Of a DNA stretch of 64,000 nucleotides, positions 55,874-64,000 are shown piece after piece. Positions within the stretch are counted from its first letter, which is position 1. Each line of letters starts with the position of its first letter. The notes under the pieces are model-generated. The model made no database searches and was not told the origin of the DNA. It saw only the letters and a program-made list of their open reading frames with translations. The translations under genes and the position numbers were made by a program. This DNA is from Russula earlei (lineage: Eukaryota > Basidiomycota > Agaricomycetes > Russulales > Russulaceae): positions 1 to 64,000 of the forward strand of contig JAGFNK010000087.1 in assembly GCA_025769875.1 (NCBI GenBank), given 5' to 3'.

Positions 55874-57058
55874 CTATCGGGCGTGTCCATTCTTTCTCAT
55901 CTACGAAACTTCGATAATAAATGATAGAATCAACCCACTCTTCTCCACTGCCGTCCGCGCGTCGTAATCGCCCCGCGCGCGGAATGAGACCCGCACGGGT
56001 AAAGCCTAGCGAATCCCAAATCCTAGGAGCAGCTTCGTTTGAACACTACTGTTCGCCCTCACAGAGGAACGAGCCTGAGGGCACGTACCGTAAACTCCCC
56101 GTGTTGCTCGCATACACGAGATTGAAAACGCTCGCTTTGTATCCAAGCAGCGGAGCATAATGCAAGTACGACTTGCCCAGAACCATGCCGTACCCGAATT
56201 GGCGGTGAGGCGGGGGCACCAAAAAGCCCGCATTGCAGATCTTTCCTCTCTCCAATCAGCTTGGCTCCCACACGTTCATGCCGCCCATCGTCGCACTGCG
56301 CCTTCCCTCTGCGTGCGCAGAACCCCCATCGCGTGCGTGACGGGGGGAGTAGGGAGGGGACTGACGGTCGCACGGATGCCAGTGGGCTATGGGGCGGGGG
56401 GGGGATATGAATATGTGGGGTCGTGCGGAACACTCACATGCGACGATCGCCCGGGATAATTAGGCTTGACGTAGTAAAACCCCACGAGCGCCTCCTCCCA
56501 ACTTCGCCCTCCGCGCGAAGCCTCCACATTCCCGCCTCTGCCCGTGCCTTCGCCGTGCGCCGCGTCGTCCTCCGTCCCGATGGCGACGATCACGTCCCCG
56601 GCCCAGAAATACGCCTCGTAGGCGGCGCGCGTATAAACTTCTGTTTAGGGGGGGGGGGGGGGGGGAATGGGAGATGTCAGAGTTGACCGTCCCGAACGAA
56701 CATCGGGGCAGGCGATCCTGAAAATTTTCAGCTCACCACGGTCCGCCGTCGATGCGTCTTCCACGCCGCTCGAAAGCATACCGTCACCGCCACGACTGTC
56801 GCTCCCACTCCCTCGACCAAGGCCGTCGGTCTCCTGCGGATACGTTCTTCCTTCCTCGATCTCGGCCGCAAAGACGCGGTGAGTATATTCGAGGAGATCT
56901 GGGAGCGTGCGCGCGCGGTCCAGCCTGAGGTGATGCATCGCCAGGCGGCGGAAGGGGGAGGCTGGTTTGTCCCGCACTGGCTGGGGTAGATCCCAAATAG
57001 TTGACGGTAGGAGGTCGACTGAAGTGCTCGTCGCTGTGAAGGTGCCGTAGGCAGACAT
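55874..57058 (-). CDS. GNAT-family N-acetyltransferase
   Basis: Met 57058 starts MSAYGTFTATSTSVDLLP. Exons then give DRARTLPDLLEYTHRVF, YFWAGDVIVAIG, VGFYYVKPNYPGRSSH and CNAGFLVPPPHRQFGYG. The last block holds the R-x-F-G-Y-G acetyl-CoA pyrophosphate loop. SYLHYAPLLGYKASVFNLVY follows, then IWDSLGFTRAGLIPRAGRL, and the protein ends at TAG 55874-55876. This is the fold and motif order of a single GNAT domain with a fungal-specific N-terminal extension. The C-terminal exon joint (SLR/IWDSLGF) uses a 65-70 bp intron. An Asp/Gly/Ser-rich insert in exon 1 is probably disordered. The acceptor substrate is unknown. A poly-G/poly-C tract (56647-56664) sits in the first intron. Confidence 0.85.
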
Positions 57059-57390
57059 GGCGTTCAGGTTTTGTGGGAGTGCAGTGCAGACTCAGATGCC
57101 TTGATATGGTCTCATCTAGTGTATTTTCACCCCTGGATCATAAATGTGACAGACCGGACACGAACACCAATCATGAGTTTGAACCGCCCGAATCGCCCAT
57201 GCGCGAATAACAATACCGTGCGTATACAGGACACTTTGGTAACACCAGGCGGAGGGCAACGAACGTGCAATGGGAGATAACGGGGAGAATACGTATACAA
57301 CGCTCATGTAGTAACAAATCAGTAACAAAGGTAATGGGAGTCTCCTATTCTGACCGCAGCCAACGCCTAGGCGGATAGCTTTGAAAGTGG
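57059..57390. other. Intergenic between Nab2 3' end and GNAT 5' end
   Basis: The 332 bp have no supportable gene. They include the GNAT promoter (no clear TATA) and the Nab2 3' flank. Confidence 0.5.
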
Positions 57391-59536
57391 TTATGCAGCG
57401 ATGGGCGTGCGTTTAGAGTTGTCTTTTTTGGCCGTCACCTCCTCGGCCTCCTTGACGGCTTGGATTGTGCGATTCTTCTCCTCAATTTCCTGAGGCTTTG
57501 CTCCCAATGGCTTGCTTTGACTAGGTTTATTGAATATGACAGTCTTATGCGGGCTTGGTGCACCTATTGACCCTGTCTGTGGCACAGGAACGCTCACTAT
57601 TGGCGTAGCAGTCGAAAGCCCCCGATGGAATGTTGACGGAAGTATACGCCCCTCCGGATGTTGGAACTGGCAAGTGGCCCGAGTGCACGCTGCACCGAAT
57701 CGACACGGCGTGGCTTGAGCTTGGGGACGAGGAGTTCCAAGTTTCCGCGAAGCTGGATGCTGGAAGGCACAATCCCAACGGGTACAGCCAGCACCGTAGC
57801 GGCAAAAGATATTGTTATGGGGGGAAGCTAGTGGAATCGACGGGGCTGGAGCTGCTGGCGTATTTGGTTGGAGCTCAGCTGCTTTAAAGGTCAGTACCAG
57901 ACTGTGATACAAAGTATAGCCACATACCAAGAGCAGGGTTTACGGCTGCGGGGCTGATGTGTCCTTTGATACAGTCCTTGTCCCTACAGTCCTTTCCTTG
58001 TTCACATGCTTCATTACTAAGTACCATTCCACTCTCCGGCGTCGCAACTGGTGAAGGGTGCGCCCATCGACAGTGTGGATTCGTGCACTTGAGCGAAAAT
58101 TTGCAAAGAGTCGGTGATTGAGGACGCTCAGGTGCAACAAAATTTGGTCGTATAGGCTGGGAGGATGCAGAGCTGGAGGCTACGGTAGGAGTTGGGATTA
58201 ACGCAAGGGCATCAACTGATTGCGTAGGAGTGGGTTTGTCTTCTGAAGGGAACGGTTCTGAAATGGGCAAGAAAAAAAAATAAGAGACCGCCTCGATCAG
58301 GTCAATTGTACCCACCAATACGACCTCGGTTCGGCCCACCGCCGACCGAGGGTCCATTATATCCACCAGGACCAGCGTACATCCCAACATCTTGAGCGCC
58401 CGGTTGCATCGGGAATCCGCCAAATTGTCCAGGATTCATCATACCCAAACTTGTTGCCATTTGAGCCATCATAGCCATCTGGTTCATCATCATTTCTTGT
58501 AGCAGAAGAGGGTTGGGTCCCATCTGTGCCGCTGCAATAGCATTCATATCCATCCCATTCATTCCGGGTGGCACAAATCCCGCTGCAATGGCGGTTTGTA
58601 TATCCATATCGCCTGGCATAGGAATATTGCTCTGCATGTTATCGGGTCTAGGGAATCCGTTTCCAACTGTACGTGGACCGACACGCTCTAAGAGACTTCG
58701 TGATCCAGGGGGACCAATCTGTCTCCCGTCGCGCATGGCACGCGGGCCAGAGGGAAGGTCCGTCCGTCGACTTTTGTTGGGGTTCTGTCCGGACGGTGAG
58801 GGAGAACGGGCAGAAGCAGTTCGCTTTTGAGAGGTGGGGGACTGGTTGGGAAGTGCTTGGGATATGGCTTGCTGATATAGAGGTGCATTTCCTCTGGGAC
58901 CGCTCGGAGGGTTCCGGCGGGCTTCAGGGGGGCCTTCACGCACCGAGGCGAGAGGTAGCGATGATTGAGAATCAGTGGGTTGTGTCTGTGTCTGTGTCTG
59001 GGAGCCTAGCTCTGATGCGGGGGCGCCTCTGGCGGCCTCGGTGAAGAGCCAGTCTATAAAGCCTCTCTCTGAAAGCACGGTCGATGATAATACGACAGCA
59101 GAAAGGTGGACGACATACCTACGACAGACCCAATGACTTGAGAAAAACAAAAGTGAGAAATTGACGACAAAATGGGAGGCATGGAACGCACGATCTTCTA
59201 ATTCTGAGGATATCTGGTCTGAAAATGACCTATCAAAAATAAGGAGAACGCGAATTGGATAGGAACTTGCCTCGAGTCTTGTTGTTGATAATCATGATAG
59301 TAATGTACTCAGCCATGACAGGATCTGCAAGGTCTTCTTCAGGGGATCCCAAGTAATCGAAGGTGACGACGTGACGCACCTGGCTCGGTACTGTAGGCGC
59401 GTTTGATCAGCTCATCCTGAATGGCGTTCTGTACAGGGAGAGTGAGCTTTTACAATCAATTCGTATACATGGAAAAATAAGCAAATACTTCGAGTGATTT
59501 TGCTCGTTCTGTACCGATGGCAAGACCAAAGACCAT
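57391..59536 (-). CDS. NAB2: Nab2-type nuclear poly(A) RNA-binding protein
   Basis: The start at 59536 gives MVFGLAIGTERAKSLE. Short exons follow with MAEYITIMIINNKT and GFIDWLFTEA, the PWI-like N-terminal fold of Nab2. A low-complexity middle (QTQTQTQPT, SPSPSGQNPNKSRRT, a Met/Gly/Pro-rich stretch MNQMAMMAQM) separates it from CX5CX4CX3H zinc fingers: CKFSLKCTNPHCRWAH, CEQGKDCRDKDCIKGH, CRYGAGCTRWDCAFQH and CRFGAACTRATCQFQH. In yeast such fingers bind poly(A) and control tail length and mRNA export with Mlp1 and Mex67. The C-terminus is Lys/Glu-rich, ending at TAA 57391-57393. At least four introns are present. Confidence 0.88.
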
Positions 59537-60689
59537 GGTGGTAGAAGTCAACGACGAAGAGGTGCGCCTCGTACCGCCGTTCCGGTGGCTAGTTTGCAAC
59601 CTCGTTACGTAATCTGCCTCCCATGCATGCGATGCGAGCAGGTGATCTGATGATGAATATCCCTTCGGTCATCTTTGTTGCACCTGCTAAAAGTTCCTGT
59701 ATGTAATACATTCAGCCCACTCTCTATTTCTAATCCAGTAACCCAATCACGGCGGCTGGCACTGGCAGTGTGCCGTCTGCGTCATGCCTCAAATCATGGT
59801 GCAATGCAAACCATGTGGGCTACTGGCCCTGATGCCGAGTCAGCCTCGTTCTGACGGTCACGACGCCTTACGAGGATTTCCTTTGAGGACCAGACTTGCA
59901 ATGACTCTCATGAGTATGAGTCATGCCGCCGCCTCGTTTTGTTCTTCCTGACTGAGGACCACCCTCGATTCTTGCAAGTGGGTCACTGGGAGGACGAGGC
60001 GCTTGGAGGATGCCTTTCTCGTGACCGCTGTCGCATTAGTATTTGACAACATTAGATGGTCATCTTCCTTTCCTTCAAGCCCAGGACGAAACGTCTGGCA
60101 TGTCGCTTGAATTGCTGCGATTCAGCGATGTCCTCGACCGCTTCCCACGGTAGCGTACCCTATTGTACACCGGACTTTATTCATACTCTTATTGGAGCCT
60201 GCGGTTAAAGAAATCTTGAATGCAATCAGGTCGCACGACCTACTCTGGCAAGGCGGTAATCGCAACGTCATCTTATGAAATACGGTATCTGTCTGTTGAT
60301 CAAGTTGAGAACTCTTGATGCGAATCAGCGCGCCTAAAAGTGTCACATGGGCAGCGGGAGATCATGCGTGGGGAGGGGGAGGGGGACCTCACGCCCCCAA
60401 ACGGACGTTGCTGAGCTCTCAAGGCAACCTCGAGGCCATGTCGCATATGCTACGTATTTCTAAAATTATCTATCTCAGTTTCCCCAATCGACAACCAATG
60501 GTTGCCAAGAACGCACGCACGCGCTGATGATCTGTCTATCAGACGCAACTCGATTCTTCCTCGGGGGCTATATCATCATCTCTAATTCAGAGTGCTTCTT
60601 CAAACCTCTACACCGTCGCTTCATCGCGCCTCTTTCCCCGCCCAGTTCGTGTCTTTGTCCCCTAGACCCCCCTGTTATTCTTTTCAGCC
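59537..60689. promoter_or_regulatory. Long intergenic region upstream of Nab2 and the transporter
   Basis: The 1.15 kb lie between divergent genes. I see no coding frame with support. Short direct repeats and CT-rich stretches occur near the transporter start (CTTTCCCCGCCCAG, TTCTTTTCAG just before 60690). An iron- or phosphate-responsive element cannot be asserted by eye. Confidence 0.4.
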
Positions 60690-62925
60690 ATGACTTCACT
60701 TTCCAAAGTGTCCATGATCTTTGCGTGCGTTATACTACTCTGCCAACGTGAAACCTCTCTCAATGCTAACTTCGGCATATCATATGAAGAGCGGGCACTG
60801 CTCTTTTCTCAGATGGTTATGCAAACGGCGTCATCGGGAATGGTATGTAATTTCCCATCCCTAGATCGACTCTAACCAACAATGCCATCAAAGTCAATAC
60901 CAGTAAGCTGCAGTGGTCTTCTACGGGCTCGCCCACTGAGGATATGTATCACACATCGCGCATCTCCAGTCTTGAAAAAACTGTATCCAGAAGCTGTCAA
61001 AAAAAATAACTACAGCAAAACGCTAACCAGTGTAGCTTTTGCGGGCACCGTCGTCGGCATGCTTGTCTTTGGCTGGATCTCGGACAAGATTGGCCGCAAG
61101 TTTGGGATGGTGCGCACTACCTCCCCTCCGCCGCAAGTGACTGGCCGGGCTAAAAAATATCGCACTCATATCTTCATCAGATGGCTGCTACTGGGATCGT
61201 TGCTTTGTTTTCTGGACTCTCGGCGGCATCAACTGGCGCTCACCAGAGCCCCACCGGTCTCCTTGCTATGCTCTCGGCGTGTCGGTGAGTCCGCCGATAG
61301 CATCATCGTGTTAATTCAGGTTGATCAACTCTGTGGAGCTTCCTACTCGGTATCGGTGTCGGCGCAGAATACCCTTGTGGATCTGTCGCGGCGTCAGAGC
61401 AATCAGAGGAAGAAGGAATCGCGAAGAACGCACAACATCGGTGGTTTGCCCTGGCCACGAGTGCGATATACCCTCAGTTCCCGGTGCCAGTGCACACTAA
61501 TCATGTTGCTTTAGATACAATGATTGACTTCGGTTTTGTCATCTCCTCATTTGTGCCTCTGGTTCTATTTTGGATGTAGGCGACCGCTTCTTCACTTTCT
61601 TTGGCAGATCGCTTCACTCGGCCGCATTTGATCTTCGTAGATTTGGCGAAAAGCACCTGCGTGCCGTTTGGCGCCTGTCTCTCGGGTTGGGGGTCATTCC
61701 CGCCTTAGCGGTCCTCGTCTGGCGGCTGAACATGAAGAATCCTACAAGTTATAGGAAGCATTCGATGCGCGACGCTCAGATCCCGTATTGGCTCGTCATC
61801 AAACGGTACTGGATCAATCTTGCGGCACTCTCGCTCACTTGGTTCATTTACGACTTTATCACGTGTGTCACAATCCTTATTCGTTGAGAAGAACACAAGC
61901 CAATTCTACACTTCTAGATATCCTGTAAGATTGTCGGCCAAGCTGTCCGTGTGGGATTCCCTCTAACGCCATCTGTCCAGTTCGGCATCTACTCATCTAC
62001 AATCGTAGATACGTACGTATACGTGACTCTCTTTCGAGTGGCTGGCGAAGGATTAAATCGTATTGTAGCATCACTGGTGATAACACCTCATTAAGTGTCG
62101 TGTTCGGTTGGGCGACTGTTATCAAGTAAGCTATGACTGATCCCCCATTGACGCATTAATCTCTCCCAGTTTGTTCTATATGCCGGGGACAATTGGTGGT
62201 GCTTTTATTGTCGACTACGTCGGCCCCAAGAATACCATGGTGCGCTTCTCTCCACGTGCTGACTTTACCTGACATTCTTGCGCTGTAAGATCATCGGTCT
62301 ACTGCTGCAGTCCGTCTTTGGCTTTATCATGAGCGGCCTTTACGTCCAACTAAAGAAGAAAATCGCTGCCTTTGCTGTGATTTATGGGATTTTCCTGAGC
62401 TTCGGTGAGCTCGGTCCCGGTAACTGTCTTGGTCTCCTTGCCGCCAAGTCTGGACCCACCGCCGTCCGTGGTCAACTTTACGGCTTGGCCGCCGCGATTG
62501 GCAAGGTTGGCGCTTTCGCAGGCACTTGGTGTACGCCATATTTTATCTTCTCTCTCACATACTAACGAGATGGTCCTACATAAAGCTTTCCCCGTTATCA
62601 TTGATGGTACGCTTTGTCATCCTCATTTAACCTATTATTTATGTCTTCAGACTTTGGTGGCCCATCATCGAACCGTGGCAATACCGGGCCTTTCTGGATC
62701 GGCAGCGGCCTTGCAATTTTCAGCGCATTGGTCACTTTGTTCTTTATCCGCCCTCTATCGCACGACGGGTTGGTGGAGGAGGATGCGAAATTCCGCGAAT
62801 ACCTTGAATCGCATGGTTACGATACGTCCAAGATGGGCTTTGTGGAGGAGGAAGGCGAGGAATGGTCTCGGGCATCACAGTTTGAAAAGGATGCCGACGT
62901 CAAAGCGACTGAAGCCGAAGCCTAA
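60690..62925 (+). CDS. MFS transporter, GIT1-like (glycerophosphodiester/phosphate:H+ symporter group)
   Basis: Exon 1 is 60690-60724 and exon 2 starts at 60790, giving [17 protein letters not shown]. Then come [20 protein letters not shown], the MFS signature [42 protein letters not shown] and [13 protein letters not shown]. Later exons add [101 protein letters not shown] and [15 protein letters not shown]. Twelve TM segments are expected. The tail is acidic (VEEEGEEWS), ending EAEA at 62925. Sugar-phosphate/GIT1-type sequence at GAEYPCGS and GELGPGN is my basis for the subgroup. Location is the plasma membrane (inferred). Confidence 0.9.
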
Positions 62926-63317
62926 GCAAGAGTTTTTCACGAGATGTAGCTTTTTCGATGACACAGGACAATTAATGATGTTGACTCTTGGAACGGAACG
63001 TGCGGAATGGTTGCGTAGCGTGGAGGGGTGCTTTGCGGCTGCTGCCGCATAACTCGGGTACAATCATAGATGTTATTGTTGATGAGAAAGTGATCGCAAT
63101 TTAGATCAGACCTTCGATCCAATCTTGCCGTGCGTGTCCTTTTTGACTTTTCAAGCACAACGTACAAAGGGCATTGGAGAAAAACATGACGGGTGACAGT
63201 CTAATTCAATGCTGCATTGGCACAGCTCCCTTTCCAGACTTTTCAAGTTCGTTTCTAGATCAGCAAAGAAAAGAGAGCACCATCAGCTCGGGCAGGGATG
63301 ACGGCCGGACGGCGCGC
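62926..63317. other. Convergent 3' region, transporter and Sem1
   Basis: There is no gene with support. The sequence holds the 3' flanks of two convergent genes. Confidence 0.5.
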
Positions 63318-63682
63318 TCACCGCAACTGTACGCTGAACTCTTCTTCGATATCATCATCGTCCCAATTATCTTCCCATAGTTTGTCTCCCTCAGACTTGG
63401 CTGCTCCTGGGGTGACCCCTCCGAGGTGCGCGAGGTCTGTTTGGGAGTCGTCCCAATCTGATTTCAGGAAAGAGAGAGACAGAGATAGGTCAGCAAGCGG
63501 TCTCCAAAGTTATTGATTGCTCTGTGATCTAGCGTAGTGGACTCACCTTGGACGCCAAACTCCTCAAACTCGTCGTCCTCCTCTAGTACGCTGAGATGGG
63601 GGGCTTGATCTCCTTCTTTGGTTTCCGCTGGCTTAGCTGCATCTTCCGCTTCTGACTTGGATGTCGCCGGCGCGGAGGACAT
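63318..63682 (-). CDS. SEM1: Sem1/Dss1, intrinsically disordered 26S proteasome lid subunit
   Basis: Exon 1 (63682-63547) encodes an acidic N-terminus ending LEEDDEFEEFGVQ. An 89-bp intron follows. Exon 2 (63457-63318) encodes DWDDSQTDLAHLGG, then DKLWEDNWDDDDIEEEFSVQLR. The two Trp/Asp/Glu-rich clusters are the hallmark of Sem1/Dss1. It stabilises Rpn3-Rpn7 in the lid, binds ubiquitin, and also joins TREX-2 and BRCA2-type complexes. Length (about 91 residues) is normal and no lesion is seen. Confidence 0.95.
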
Positions 63683-63891
63683 GTTTGCGAAATCGAAAGG
63701 AACGGCACTTTCTGTACTACACGGGTAAGGCGACGCGTCTCTTTGGAAATCGACTGCACGTGATCAAGAACCAATTCGGAAAGTGATCGATCGCTTTCGC
63801 ACGGTATCGTATCAATCATATCTTATGTTGTTGTATTGCATTTGCCGCGCAGGCTTGGTTAGGGAGCGATCATCTGTTACATCACATCATC

Positions 63892-64000
63892 ATGGTCGTC
63901 TCTAGAAACGAAAGCGTGCTCATAGTTGGCGCTGGCTGCTTTGGCATATCCACAGCGTATCACCTCCTTCAGAGAGGCTTTACTAATGTCACCGTTCTCG
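63892..64000 (+). CDS. FAD-dependent oxidoreductase (DAO family), 5' end only
   Basis: The last 109 bp start at Met 63892 and encode MVVSRNESVLIVGAG, then CFGISTAYHLLQRGF. GAGCFGISTA is the Gly-rich Rossmann loop that binds FAD in D-amino-acid-oxidase-type enzymes (sarcosine or fructosyl-amino-acid oxidases). The gene runs out of the window, so the subgroup cannot be fixed. Its start is divergent from Sem1 with about 210 bp between. Confidence 0.75.
   Translation, partial: MVVSRNESVLIVGAGCFGISTAYHLLQRGFTNVTVL

Noticed and set aside
1..64000. CRISPR arrays, rRNA genes or telomeric repeats
   Set aside because: No spaced short direct repeats of CRISPR type, no recognisable rRNA blocks and no TTAGGG arrays were seen. 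The organism is a fungus in any case.

Overview
The window looks like nuclear DNA of a filamentous basidiomycete, probably an Agaricomycete. Coding genes carry many short (about 50-120 bp) introns. The gene set is typically fungal: a macrophage-activating-glycoprotein-like secreted protein, an Xi-class glutathione transferase, Nab2, Sem1/Dss1, Get5, a complex I 15-kDa subunit and a GIT1-like MFS transporter. The transposon layer (solo LTRs, Copia, Helitron, LINE, TA-flanked DNA elements) fits the same assignment. I could run no search, so family names rest on motifs I recognise by eye.

The window has two parts. Positions 1 to about 29,930 are an island of dead transposable elements with no intact cellular gene. 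Positions about 30,000-64,000 are a gene-dense arm with about 17 cellular genes, most with clear exon structures. The switch is abrupt and coincides with the outer target duplication of a LINE insertion (28,973-29,927).

In the island most pieces can be ordered in time because perfect 5-bp target-site duplications (TSDs) survive. I name the LTR families A (about 830 bp), B (about 600 bp), C (about 960 bp), D (493 bp), E (490 bp) and a 248-bp Copia LTR. Family A copies lie at 404-1231, 4226-5058 and 20352-28028. Family B copies lie at 2743-3354, 4019-5418, 11721-15116 and 24441-25531. All A, B and E copies are solo LTRs. A Helitron helicase (3377-5612, minus) is split by B, which is split by A. 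A 3.9-kb DNA element (6437-10310), called F here, has 1.7-kb inverted arms, a 402-bp loop and a TA target duplication. It sits inside an inverted dimer of LTR-C. From 18,144 to 28,122 a second F copy holds a six-deep nest: F, then LTR-A, LTR-C, Copia, LTR-B and LTR-E. The Copia polyprotein is dead through CpG-type transitions that removed the protease Asp and integrase Glu and created TGA stops.

In the gene arm, left to right: two paralogous single-TM proteins tail to tail; a cytochrome P450 divergent from a secreted glycoprotein; a glutathionyl-hydroquinone-reductase-type GST; Get5 divergent from the complex I subunit; a G-patch protein; an SH3-PX-BAR sorting nexin; a decayed TPR-CHAT protease gene; an Old Yellow Enzyme-type oxidoreductase facing an aldo/keto reductase; a coiled-coil protein; a GNAT acetyltransferase; Nab2; a GIT1-like transporter; Sem1; and the start of an FAD amine/amino-acid oxidase. 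These are mostly unrelated housekeeping and redox/detoxification genes and do not form an obvious biosynthetic cluster. The most unusual content is the long-armed F element and the datable transposon nest.
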